A stretch of 64,000 nucleotides of DNA from the NCBI GenBank assembly GCA_006503475.1, contig RSEH01000070.1, forward strand, positions 62,001 through 126,000. Reading direction: 5' to 3'. The position numbers and the translations under genes are program-made. A model generated the notes under the pieces. The model had not been told where the DNA came from. It saw nothing but the letters and a program-made list of their open reading frames with translations, and did no database searches. Positions 31,227-41,546 of this stretch are shown piece by piece (position 1 is the first letter of the stretch; each line of letters starts with the position of its first letter). The stretch comes from Stentor roeselii (lineage: Eukaryota; Ciliophora; Heterotrichea; Heterotrichida; Stentoridae).

Positions 31227-34200
31227 ATGAAGATTTTACTCTATTCACTTCGTGTATATTGCCTGATACTCGAATATCGATTTGGACTGGATTATAATGA
31301 CAAATTTTACGATTATTCTGGCAACAGAAACTTTGGAATCAATGGAGATTCACTATATAATCAGAATGTGGTAAAAACAGACAGAGGAATTTATATAAAA
31401 CATGATCATTCCAAGTTGTATTCGCAAAATAGCTTTACTTCACTTAACACTTATAGTGTTTCACTCTGGTATATGCCTACAAACGATAATCTTAGAATTT
31501 TTTGTTTTTTCAGTGAATGGAGTCATCGTTTAGTTATAGGCAGAGATCCAACAAAACATAATTTGTATGTATACATGAAACAACTTGGGCATAACGATGT
31601 TAAAATAGAAATCAGTGATAACACTTTTATGCTAAACAATTGGTATTTAATAATTCTTTCCTATTCAGATTCAACATACAGCCTTTATTTGAATAAACTT
31701 GGAAAAAGTCTTTACACACCAAGTATTTTTGATGTTAATTTATGTAAAGCATATATTGGATCTCCAGACACAGGAACTGCAAATGCTTTGATAGGCTTTG
31801 CATGGAATCTGATAATAAGTGAGATTTTAATAGATCCTCAACTACTATTATCAAGTACTGGTAAATGTCTATCAGAGTCATGTGGATTATATGAATTCTG
31901 CTTCAACGATCCACAATTAGGAAGCATTTGTATCTTAAACAATACCAACCCAGACATAAACTCTTTCGGTGATTCTTGTTCATCATGCACCAGGACAACT
32001 AATTTTGACTGTCAAATTCCAAAAGCCATATGTTCATACAATCCTCTCACTAACATCTGCACAGCTTTCAACACTGACTCAAACATCACCGAAACCATAG
32101 ACTGTAATTGCAGAAATAATTTCATTCTTACAAATCACCAATGTTGTTACAGAGACTGCAAAACCTGCGACAATAAAGGCTTTTGCTTGACTTGTAGAGA
32201 CTCAAACATGATCCTTTTAAATGGAATTTGCAGCTGCTCTAAAGGATTTTATCAAGAAATTTCTCAAAATTCTATTCCTTTTTGCTCATTATGTCAACAA
32301 GGATGCGCAGATTGCATTAACCAGATTTCATGTAATCAGTGCATTGAAGGTTTTTTTTTAAATCAAACTGATAAAACCTGTCAATCTTGCCATTCATCTT
32401 GCTTGAGTTGTAATGAAACATCATGTCTTCAATGTCGGTCTTATTTTGCTGAACCAGAGTCAAACTATTGTAAATGTCTGGAAAAGTTTTATAAAACTTT
32501 TGATGATCTTTGTGAACCTTGCCTTGATAGTTGCCTGGAATGTGAAGATTCTCAAAAATGCTTGAAATGTGTAGCTGATAACTCTCGAATAGAAAATAAT
32601 TCATGCGTTTGTGATGAAGGCTTTTGGAACTCATCAGCTTTGAATAATAAAGACTCTTGTCAACCTTGTAATAATACTTGCAAAACTTGTAATCAAGCTG
32701 ATACATGTTTGGATTGTAAAGATGAAAGAGCTAGTCTTACTCCTGAATCGAAATGCAAAATATTTTGCACAGATGAGATTATAGAGGGTTGTTTTAGTTG
32801 TGGTTTTCTTTGTAAAAAATGCTTTGAGAATCAAACTTGTTATGAATGTGCTAAAAACTCAATAGTTGATGATGAAAATTGTACTTGTTTGGAAGGATTT
32901 TATGAAGTTAATGAAACATGTATTCAAAAATGGTTTTATTGGAATGTTTCTGTCAATAAAGTGAATAAAGTCTTGATCGAATTCACTGAAAATGTCAATA
33001 TAACTTTACTAAAGCATAAATTGAAGTTAAGATTAGGATCAATTCAAGATACTTTTGATTTGATTGGTAAAAGCAAGAAGACTTTTTACCTCATTTCGAA
33101 AAATGCTAAAAATCTTTCAAAGACAAAATTTTTCAAGCTTTCATTAAATAATGAAGAAATTCTCAGTGAAAATGGATCAAAGTTATTCAATTCATCATTC
33201 GAAGGATATTTCTATAAAATTAATATAACAAGTGGGTTAAATCCTACCTTAATAAAAACTGGGATTCAAGTGATGACATCCACAACTATTGCAATCTCCA
33301 TATCTTCGAATCCAACAGCATTTTTTGCTTTTCTTAATACAATTCAGTTTATTTGCTATATGCCTTTAAATTCAGTGGCCTATCCTCAAAGATTAAAGCA
33401 CATAACAAATAGTTTTATCGATTACAATATTTTACCGAACTTTTTTGTCCTTCTCTTTACTCCTAACTCAACTTCTGTTCCTTATCCTGAAGCTTTGAAT
33501 TTTGGAATTGAAACTTCAGTATTTTTGATCAATGTAGGCAAAAATTTCAATATTTTAATTGTTTTTATTTTCGCTATGGCTGTTTTAAAAATTTTAACTA
33601 AGATTTTTAAAGGAAAGCAAAATATTGAAATGCTTTGGGAAAAGAATAAATTTAACTTACTATTGGGATTTTTTATTAATATGTATCTCGAGCTTGGGTT
33701 TTATGGAGTTATTCAACTAAAATCAGTAAGAACTATTTAGAAAATCATTAATTTTGTTCCTGGTCTAATTAACTCGTGTTTAGCTGCAATTACATGTGTG
33801 AGGATTATATAGTTACTTGTCTTTTTTTTACCTTTTATCCTTTTTTACACTCTTAGTAACTCAATTTCGGAAATAAATGAATATCAATTTTTAAGACAGT
33901 ATCAAATTTTAATCGGGGAACTCAAAAAAGATAATGGAAAAATGAACATTTATTTTTATCCATTAATGATTTTAAGAAAATTGTTCTTTATAATTTCTCA
34001 AGTTTTTCTGAATCACTTTCAAGGACTTCAAGTTATAATAAATGCAGCTTTTTCCTTATTATTTTTTATTTATTTGTGTAAGAAGAGACCTTTCCAAGAT
34101 AAAATATCGAACTTGAATTTTATTATTGGGGAAATTTGCATCTTGGTGGTGTTTTCCTTCACTTGTCCATTAGCTTTTAGCCAAAAGGATTCAATTGTCA

Positions 34201-34379
34201 AGATAATTGAAAATGTTTGCATTTATTCGATATACAGTTGTGTCAGTGCCCAAGTCTTTTTATCCTTTATTTATTTTTTAATTAGAGTCAAGTTTTTGTT
34301 GAATAAACTTGCTGAAAAAAGAGCTAAAGAAATAATTGAAAGAGCTCAGAAACTAGGAATTATTGGAATAGAGAAATAA
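31227..34379 (+). CDS. Cysteine-rich multi-pass surface receptor, tandem copy 2
   Basis: Same architecture and length (1040 aa) as the copy at 25939-29091, with the same two 15-nt introns (33726-33740, 33798-33812). By eye there are roughly 45 amino-acid differences in the first 310 residues, mostly between residues 80 and 200 in the LamG-like domain. Only about a dozen occur in the other 730. The cysteine framework is preserved. Both copies appear intact, so both may be used. The start context is again tatatataaATG. The pattern suggests selection for different outer surfaces on a shared signalling body; that is inference. Confidence 0.92.
33726..33740 (+). other. 15-nt intron
   Basis: GTAAGAACTATTTAG, identical to the first intron of copy 1. 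Confidence 0.92.
33798..33812 (+). other. 15-nt intron
   Basis: GTGAGGATTATATAG, identical to the second intron of copy 1. Confidence 0.92.
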
Positions 34380-34800
34380 GGATTATTTAGATTAGCTTTA
34401 GTTTAGAATTTAGAATAGGAGCTTTTCAATATATAATTTTTAATTTTAATAAGAAAACGATTAGATAATATTTAATATCATCTAGATTTCAATACTCTTA
34501 AAGTACTTCATACATGATTTTATTGATTTGTTACTAAACAATCACTGAAATTTTCTCATTACGTATATTAAGATGCCTTCTTAAAATTTTGATTATTTTA
34601 ATTCATAGTTATCCATTTCGCTGCAATAATATTAAATATTAAACTCATATTTTGAATTTCAATTTTATTCTCCTAGCATTCGAAAGAAATATCACTGATG
34701 AAAAATCTTGAAATAAGGAATCTCAAATCAAGATTATTAGACATCTTCTGCTAAAATAAACTAAAAATCTTCTGCCCCAATCTGAGCAAATACTCATAAA
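34380..34800. other. Intergenic in unit 2
   Basis: Homologous to 29092-29511 with many substitutions and small indels. It includes the degraded copy of the palindrome. No gene seen. Confidence 0.5.
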
Positions 34801-35238
34801 ATGTACCAAGAAGTAGAAGAATGCATAATCTATCGTTCACCATTGATCACAAACCTGTCAATAACCCCCTGCGGCAACATTCTATTCGAATTTCATAAAG
34901 ACACACAAAGATTTTCAAATAAACTCTCCCATTTACCGTCAGCATCTAAACTCAATCATGAATTAAAAAGAAGCAAACGAAATCAAAAGAGAATGCCTAG
35001 CAAAGTGTAATAATCTTCAAATTCCCTACTCATGTCTAAGAAAAAGTTCATGTTTGAAAAGCTGAAAAATCAAGTTCTCACTCATTCAAAAACAAATCAA
35101 AGGCACTTTAGAGTCAAACTCTTTAAAGTGAAAATAGAAATCTCATCTCTTTCGAATTTTTCAAACAAGGCCAAAGAGGACCTCGAAAAAACTCAGCAAG
35201 ACAATCAAAGACTTAAAATTACTAAATTTCATTGTTAA
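34801..35238 (+). pseudogene. Decayed RING-finger gene in unit 2
   Basis: Homologous to 29512-30003 but further decayed. The start MYQEVEECIIY is kept, the central Cys-His block is damaged (PCGNILFEF), and a frame change destroys the last Cys pair. The frame stops at 35010. A second open piece (35032-35238) carries the remainder, MFEKLKNQ...EDLEKTQQDNQRL. Clearly non-functional as a RING protein. Confidence 0.7.
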
Positions 35239-36099
35239 GAAAAAATTAAACTCTTAAAAAATTCAAAACTTTTTATGAAAGTAACTGAAAAGAAAAAAAT
35301 GATTAAATATTTACTCAGATTTATGAGGCTGAAATTTATTTTAAATAACATAGAGACAAGTAAATTTGGAGAAAATAGAATTTAAAAGAAAGGTATCTGA
35401 TAATATTGGAAAGGTGTAAGGCACATTTGAAAGTAAGATTAAACAGAAAAGTAAGTTCAATAAGAGAACTTTCGCTCAGGCTGTGATTTCTGTGAACAAA
35501 GTTAAAAAAATCTAAAACCTTTAATTCTTTTTGATTATTTTTTCTTTTTATTTAGACCAATTACCAAAATTAATGATTGTTTCTGATAGGTCTATTGAGG
35601 ATACTTAATCTGAGATTTGAAATTGATTTGAAATACATTTGGGTCTTGTAATTAAAAATCCTGTAATGAAGGAATAAATATATTAAGGATCGGATAAATG
35701 AAATAAAATTTATTTCAGCAATTCTTCTGCTAAAATATATGGAATTCAATATGATATATAAATTTATGTAATGAGACCTAATCATTAGAAATTGTATGGC
35801 TGTTCAATATACAATTTAGATTTTTTTTCTAAGTCTATAAATTAAATCAAATTTAACTTTTTCAATTCGATAAAATTATTTAATATCGGTGATATTTAAT
35901 CTATTGAAATAATCAGAATAAATCAGCTTTATTTTATTAAATAGACTAAAAATTGAAAACTGAAAAGTTTTCGTGTTGTTATGGTTAATCTCTAAATTTA
36001 TAATAAAAGCAATATCATCACACAGAAAAACTTATAAAAACTCATCATATTTCTTCAAACTTAAAACAAAAATTTAGTATCTACTTTTCAATCAAATAA
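35239..36099. other. AT-rich intergenic stretch
   Basis: The end of duplicated unit 2 (to about 35845), then unrelated AT-rich sequence before the 3' end of the RING gene. Stops in all frames; no RNA gene seen. Confidence 0.5.
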
Positions 36100-36936
36100 T
36101 CAATTATTTTTATAAGGTCGAATCATTTTAAATATTTTCGCTTGATCACTCTCCTTTAACTTTCTCTTAAATCCAAAATCCTGACTTTTCCATTCATCTA
36201 TATCAGAAAATTTTTGACTCTTCTCAATCCTTCGACGTTCCTCTTCTTTGACTTTCCCTTCCAAAATAAGGAAATCTTTCAAATGATTCATTTTAATTTG
36301 ATCATTCTGATACTTTTCTTCCATCATCTCATCATCACAATCAAAGTTTTTCAATTCACTAAAAGGTAAAATCACTTCAACCTCCATAGTTTCCTTAACA
36401 TCAACATCAAAAAACACAGTCAATCCAGATTCATCTTTTTTTTCCAAATTTTTAATTATTTTCAAATTTTCCAGCGAATCTTCAAGTTGCTTTTGTTTAA
36501 TCTTCAGTTCAGACTTCAGCATTTTTTTAGAGTTTTTGCATAATCGAAGCTTAAAATTCGATTCATTTAATAAAGAATCTGAATATTTTAAGTGAGATTT
36601 TAGTTCATTACATTCAAGTTCAAGATGCGCTTTTGATAACTGAAGAGTTCTGCAAAACTTGTCAGTTTTGGACTTTGCTTCTTCTAGAAGTCTTTTTTCT
36701 TCAGATATTTTTTGCAGGTCTTGTTTCAGGGTTTCGGCTGAAATGTCTGATAGGAAGGAATGATATAAAATTGTTGATGAGTTGAATAAAGAGCGACAAT
36801 TTGGACAATGGAGTATGTTTGATGACCTCAGCTGATCGATGCAATTTGAATGGAATAAGTGACCGCAACTTGTCACTGAAATGTTCTCACAGAGGAAACT
36901 CATGCAAATAGAGCATTCTGGTACTTTAGATAACAT
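36100..36936 (-). CDS. RING-H2/coiled-coil protein (probable E3 ubiquitin ligase)
   Basis: 278 aa, ending in TGA. The RING is at about residues 7-50: ECSIC...SCGHLFHSNC...HCPNCR, a complete C3H2C3 set. A coiled coil runs from about 75 to 165, followed by an acidic then a basic tail. RING plus coiled coil resembles TRAIP-type E3 ligases in layout, but the coil is not diagnostic. It is a paralogue of the gene at 37295-38527 and of the decayed copies at 29512 and 34801. Confidence 0.86.
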   Translation of the reverse strand: MLSKVPECSICMSFLCENISVTSCGHLFHSNCIDQLRSSNILHCPNCRSLFNSSTILYHSFLSDISAETLKQDLQKISEEKRLLEEAKSKTDKFCRTLQLSKAHLELECNELKSHLKYSDSLLNESNFKLRLCKNSKKMLKSELKIKQKQLEDSLENLKIIKNLEKKDESGLTVFFDVDVKETMEVEVILPFSELKNFDCDDEMMEEKYQNDQIKMNHLKDFLILEGKVKEEERRRIEKSQKFSDIDEWKSQDFGFKRKLKESDQAKIFKMIRPYKNN

Positions 36937-37294
36937 TTTGGATTATTGCAGATTAAAATGTAGGGGGTGTTAAAATTATATATTTTAGAGAAATATGGTA
37001 AATAGATGTAAAAAGTGATTTAATTATTTAATTTTATAATCTGTTAATGTTTTAATCCTGAAGAGACACAAAGTACATTTTCTGGTAAAAAAATCAATTT
37101 TTATTCTAAATATTTCAATCATTTCATCAATTGATTCAAAATACAATCTTAAATATTTTAAGGATTTATTGTAATATATTTAAAGCTCTATTTTCGCTGA
37201 CCTACTTAAACTCTAGAAATATATGGTATAATTACTATAAATAACATAAAAGAAGAAATTAACAAAAATTCATTATAGAAATGTGATTTATCAT
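36937..37294. other. AT-rich intergenic stretch
   Basis: About 360 nt between two same-strand RING paralogues. No frame or repeat seen. Confidence 0.45.
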
Positions 37295-38527
37295 CTATTT
37301 TTTACAATCTCTCGCAATTTTTGGAATTCTTGTCGGTGGAAAACCTGCCTCCTCTAATGTCCTCTTTTTCTGTAAATCTTGTCTCCTATCTAGATCACGT
37401 CCACCGAACAAAGGAATATTTGAAATAGCAAATCTCTGAGATGAGTCTTTTTCAATTCTCTTCTTCCCAATTTCCTGATTATCTTTCTGCTGACTTTGTT
37501 TCAATACTATTTGCAAGTTCCTTGAACTATCTTTATCACACAGATTGTTAATGAAATTAACGCTTTTTTTAATCTCTTCCATTGACTCATTGATATTTTT
37601 TACATTTTTTTTGATATTTTCTTTTTCAACCTTTGCTTTTTCATGTTGAATTAAGTTTTCATGCTTAGTAACTTTGAGTAAGTTCTCATAAAGTGCTTGA
37701 GTAACTTGAGCTTCTTCTCTCATATCTGCCAACTGAATTTCTTTGTTCTTATAACTATGTCGAAGATCTTCCAGTTCATTTTTTATATATTCCAGTTCTT
37801 TTTGCTTTGCTTCCATTATCCTTTGTCTTAAATCCAGCTCATATTCGCATTTTTTCTTCGAATTTTGTAAGTTTTCAATTTCTTTCAGCTTAAAATCGAG
37901 TTCATTCTGCATAGAATTGAGTTCCTTTTGCTTTGATTCCAGGTCAACTTTACATTTTTTCTTTGAATTCATAAGGTCTTCAATTTTCTTTTCTTTGAAT
38001 ATGAGTTCATCTTTTTTTTTTTTTGAAGAATTTTCACAATTTCTTAATTTCAATTTAGATTTTTTTAATGAATCTTTTACTTGATTCAGTTCATTTTTTT
38101 TCTCATCAAGTTGAGTTGAGTAGTCATTATTGATTTTCTCACATTTTTCATATTCTTTTATCTTTTTAGAGAGAAGTTTATGGCAATTATCCAATTCTGA
38201 ATTAAGATGTTTTTGTTTGGACTCGAAGTCAATTTTAAGATCGCTGAGATTTTGTAGAAGTTTTAGTTTTGAATCTTCCAGTTCTTTTTTTTCTTCAACG
38301 ATATTCTTGATTTTCTTTTGGAGTAAAGCTGAATTTTCGTTTGTGAATGAATGGAAAAGGACTGTCAATGGGTCGAACTCGGATCGGCATATTGGGCATT
38401 CGGTTCTTTTGATTTTTCGGTAGTTTTCGATGCACTCTGTATGAAAAAGGTGACCGCAATGGGTCACTGAGAGGTGCTCATCGAGATGATTCAGGCATAA
38501 AGGACACTCGGATACGTCGGAAAGCAT
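37295..38527 (-). CDS. RING-H2/long coiled-coil protein (probable E3 ubiquitin ligase)
   Basis: 410 aa, ending in TAG. The N-terminal RING (ECPLC...HCGHLFHTEC...ECPICR, about residues 7-50) is complete. A continuous coiled coil of about 230 residues (80-310) has internal repeats of the type KKKC..DLE.KQKELN. The basic C-terminus ends RIPKIARDCKK. Same RING spacing and following motif (LFHSF) as the paralogue at 36100. Substrate unknown. Confidence 0.87.
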   Translation of the reverse strand: MLSDVSECPLCLNHLDEHLSVTHCGHLFHTECIENYRKIKRTECPICRSEFDPLTVLFHSFTNENSALLQKKIKNIVEEKKELEDSKLKLLQNLSDLKIDFESKQKHLNSELDNCHKLLSKKIKEYEKCEKINNDYSTQLDEKKNELNQVKDSLKKSKLKLRNCENSSKKKKDELIFKEKKIEDLMNSKKKCKVDLESKQKELNSMQNELDFKLKEIENLQNSKKKCEYELDLRQRIMEAKQKELEYIKNELEDLRHSYKNKEIQLADMREEAQVTQALYENLLKVTKHENLIQHEKAKVEKENIKKNVKNINESMEEIKKSVNFINNLCDKDSSRNLQIVLKQSQQKDNQEIGKKRIEKDSSQRFAISNIPLFGGRDLDRRQDLQKKRTLEEAGFPPTRIPKIARDCKK

Positions 38528-38836
38528 TTTTTTATTATAGTGGATAAAAAAATGGATGAGATTTTTAGAGGATTTTTAAGATTCACTGGATTTTTTTATG
38601 GAGAAAGATTAGCTTGTGAATTATTTCAGAGAAATTTGGTTGTTTTAGACTTCTTATGAGACTAATCTAGTTTATTAGTTGATTATGAGGAGATTTGTGT
38701 AATCACGAGAAATTAAGCCATTTCAAATAAATTATCAAACAAATTAAATATTGATAAAATTTCTATCAATCCTTCAGTTAAATCCAAACTCTAACTCAAC
38801 TATTGTAAATTCATAAAATCATTCCAAAATATAAAA
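38528..38836. other. AT-rich intergenic stretch
   Basis: About 310 nt between divergent starts. No coding frame or RNA recognised. Confidence 0.45.
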
Positions 38837-39487
38837 ATGGAAATATCATCAAAATCAATATCATCTTTATTTTCATCATCAGGTGCCAAAGCACGAGGAA
38901 GTTTGATATCAGGAGCACAGCTAATCGCTTCAGGAATAACAGAATCAGGAGAACTGATAAAATCAAACACATCAGAAACATCCGACCCTTCAAAATCTCT
39001 CGGAATGCTGAGTCACGTTCAAAAAGTAAGTTCAACAACCTCATCCATTCTCGGCACAACTCACTCTTTAATAGGTAAAGGAGCGTCTAAAGCTGTAGAA
39101 TTCGGCGAAAAACATTTAGAATCAAATTCCGAGTCAGAAACAATAAAAACTCTAAAATCCAACGAAGGTGTTCAAGCGAGCCTAACAGTAGGTAAAGCAG
39201 TAGCCTTTGCCGGACTAGACATAATAGAAGGAATATCCGAAGGTCTTTCAATAATAAAAGACTCAAGCATAGACACAACTTCCGGAGTAGTCCAACACAA
39301 GTTCGGCGACGAGGCAGGGCAAATAACTCGAGAAGGCTTTAAAATCGCAAGTGACGTTGGAGGTCTTTACTCTCTAACTTCACTCGGAGAGCTTGCAGGA
39401 GTATCAGCCACAGGCCTCTTACTCATAAAAGACGAGCAATTGAAGTTAAACCTAATCTTCACAATCCTAACGCGACCATGCCTCTAA
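38837..39487 (+). CDS. Senescence/spartin-domain protein
   Basis: 216 aa. The domain fills the protein: GAQLIASGITESGELIK, later GKAVAFAGLDIIEGISEGL, then TTSGVVQHKFGDEAGQITRE and GFKIASDV. These match the order of the C-terminal 'senescence' domain of spartin and plant ERD7 proteins, which bind lipids and lipid droplets. Glycine/alanine-rich amphipathic helices are seen. The N-terminal MIT domain of animal spartin is absent. It converges on the TTLL gene with 10 nt between stops. Confidence 0.8.
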   Translation: MEISSKSISSLFSSSGAKARGSLISGAQLIASGITESGELIKSNTSETSDPSKSLGMLSHVQKVSSTTSSILGTTHSLIGKGASKAVEFGEKHLESNSESETIKTLKSNEGVQASLTVGKAVAFAGLDIIEGISEGLSIIKDSSIDTTSGVVQHKFGDEAGQITREGFKIASDVGGLYSLTSLGELAGVSATGLLLIKDEQLKLNLIFTILTRPCL

Positions 39488-39497
39488 TAATCACTTA

Positions 39498-41537
39498 TTA
39501 ATCATCAGTAGAGCTTTCACTATAAACACTTTCATCATCACAATAGTTATCCTCACAAGGAACCACTAAAAATCCAGTTAAAATCTCGCCCTTTCCATCA
39601 AAAACTCTTGAATGAAACAAAAGTTCAAATTTATTCTCAACAAGTTCCAAATTATTCCTCAAATGTTTCAAGTAACAAACAGGTTCTTGAAAAAGTGGGT
39701 CAAGAACAATCCTTAAAGCATTTTCAATCATATTAGGAATAATTCTCGTCAAATGAGAAGAAGCGAGTTCAAGGCAAGGATTCGTGTTGACCTCCAAAAG
39801 CCAAGGCTTCAAGTCCTGGTCAAGAAGAAAGTCATATCCAAAGACTTCAAAAGAACTCAGTCGTTTATTCGGGTCAAGTTTATGAAAAGTTGCTTGAATT
39901 GTTTCAGAGACGATTTTTTTTATAGGCGATAAAATTTCTAATGAGAAATTCACTGGCTTTGAATGATTCAGCTGAAGATAACGTTCGAAGTCGGTGAATG
40001 AAAGTTTGTTGTTGGACTCGAACCTGCCGTATTCTTCTGATTGCTTTTGAACTGCGTCGTTTGTTAGGTGGATGAACTTGGAAGTCTTTTCTAAGGTGAA
40101 GGGTTTTGAAGATGTACGGATGTATCCTTCGGTGTAGAAGTAACCTTGAAGGATACCGTTGATACTTGTCATTAATGCGAAACATCTGATGTCGAATTTT
40201 CGCGATTTTATCAAAAAAGGCTTCTCGATGTACTTCTGGATTATAAAAGTTCGACTTGTGTAACTGGAAGCTACAACACTTTCAACTTCTTCTAAAGAAC
40301 TGCAAATTTCGATACCATTTCCACGATTTGAATTTTCTCCTGGTTTCACTATCCAGAAACTTTCATGGTCGAAGTTTTCCTTAAAAAACTTCACAAATTT
40401 CAAAAAATTTTCATCGTCCCTTCCAGAAACATGAAAAGTGACAGGGATGACATCAAAAGGATTTTTTCCTTTCTCTTCATAAAATGATTTCAAGTTATAA
40501 AACAGGTTTTTTTTATTGGAAATCTCGAAGTTGAACTCAAGTTTATTATAAATTTTCAGTCCTCGGCTTTCGAATGACGATTGTTTCAGCCTGACAAAAC
40601 TTTGAGCTTTTGTGATTCTGTTAAAGCCCAGACCTGACAAGTCAACTTGAAAAGGTTTTTCTCCATCTTTGAAAAGTTGAATATTTGTCGTGATTTCCAT
40701 TTTGTTTCTTGAGTCGACCTCTGCCTGACCTTGAAATTTTTCAATTTTTTCAAAGAATTTCTCAAGATTTTCAATGATTTCTTGAGATTTCCATTGAGTC
40801 CAGATGAAATTCGCTTCGTTTATATGATCTTGGTCGACTTTCACCCACCACCAGCGGGTATTTAAACATTTTTCTATTAGTTTTGAGTTATTTCCTTTTC
40901 CGATGAAGTACTTGTAAGTGAAATTCACCTCTTCTGGCAATGAAGGCGAAATTGCGTTGGTTTTGTTTAAAGCGTCGAAAAATGACTTGAAAATCTTTTC
41001 TTTTGCTTTTGAAGTCCATTCTTTGTTGCGAAGGGCTTCTTTTATTGAGATTTTTTTTAGTGGCTTTGAAAGTTTTTTCATTTGGTTTCGAGTTGATTGA
41101 ATTGAAGATGCTTGAGGGTGTTTTCGGATTTTTATTCGAGACATTGTCACGCTTGGAGTTGCTTTAGGAAGTTTTTTGAAGTAAGGAAGTTGAGGTGCGA
41201 TTTGGGCTAGATCGGCTGTCAGGTCTTTAACGATGACTTTGGGAAATGTTCTTTCTTGGTTCCTGGTTGCGTGAAGTCTTCTCACTTGAATAGCCTGACT
41301 CATTCTTTCCACCCCTCTATCCCTAACAGTAACCGGAGAAGAGCGATCCCTTTCAACTAAATTCCTATAAGCCGGGCCAATAAAAATTCCTTCACGACTT
41401 CTAGTGCTACAAGTTTTCGACCTCCTCTTTCCCTTCCCATTTTCCCCATCCCTATTCCTAGGATCTTCCCTGAAATCAAAACTGGTAGAAACAGTTTCCT
41501 GTTGTCTAGAATTAAGAAATGAAGTCCTGGTCCTCAT
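39498..41537 (-). CDS. Tubulin-tyrosine-ligase-like enzyme (TTLL)
   Basis: 679 aa. TTLL enzymes add glutamate, glycine or tyrosine to tubulin in axonemes and cortical microtubules. The ATP-grasp core is clear: FWIVKPGENSNRGNGIEI (about 395), FIIQKYIEKPFLI, KFDIRCFALM, FIHLTNDAVQ, then FEVFGYDFLLD (about 563) and WLLEVNTNPCLE (about 577). The last two supply the metal-binding Asp, Glu and Asn. The first 130 residues are basic and disordered. I cannot decide between glutamylase and glycylase. The start codon is only 9 nt from the divergent RICTOR start. Confidence 0.94.
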   Translation of the reverse strand: MRTRTSFLNSRQQETVSTSFDFREDPRNRDGENGKGKRRSKTCSTRSREGIFIGPAYRNLVERDRSSPVTVRDRGVERMSQAIQVRRLHATRNQERTFPKVIVKDLTADLAQIAPQLPYFKKLPKATPSVTMSRIKIRKHPQASSIQSTRNQMKKLSKPLKKISIKEALRNKEWTSKAKEKIFKSFFDALNKTNAISPSLPEEVNFTYKYFIGKGNNSKLIEKCLNTRWWWVKVDQDHINEANFIWTQWKSQEIIENLEKFFEKIEKFQGQAEVDSRNKMEITTNIQLFKDGEKPFQVDLSGLGFNRITKAQSFVRLKQSSFESRGLKIYNKLEFNFEISNKKNLFYNLKSFYEEKGKNPFDVIPVTFHVSGRDDENFLKFVKFFKENFDHESFWIVKPGENSNRGNGIEICSSLEEVESVVASSYTSRTFIIQKYIEKPFLIKSRKFDIRCFALMTSINGILQGYFYTEGYIRTSSKPFTLEKTSKFIHLTNDAVQKQSEEYGRFESNNKLSFTDFERYLQLNHSKPVNFSLEILSPIKKIVSETIQATFHKLDPNKRLSSFEVFGYDFLLDQDLKPWLLEVNTNPCLELASSHLTRIIPNMIENALRIVLDPLFQEPVCYLKHLRNNLELVENKFELLFHSRVFDGKGEILTGFLVVPCEDNYCDDESVYSESSTDD

Positions 41538-41546
41538 AACCTAATA
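41538..41546. promoter_or_regulatory. 9-nt gap between divergent start codons (TTLL / RICTOR)
   Basis: The two ATGs point away from each other with only 9 nt between them. Any shared promoter must overlap coding sequence, or both mRNAs have almost no leader. Confidence 0.4.

Larger units (their letters stand above)
30860..35845. repeat. Tandem duplication unit 2 (about 5.0 kb)
   Basis: Counterpart of 25571-30580. Identity is uneven: the 5' part of the receptor and both flanks have diverged, while about 1.7 kb of the receptor 3' half is the same in both by eye. Confidence 0.93.
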
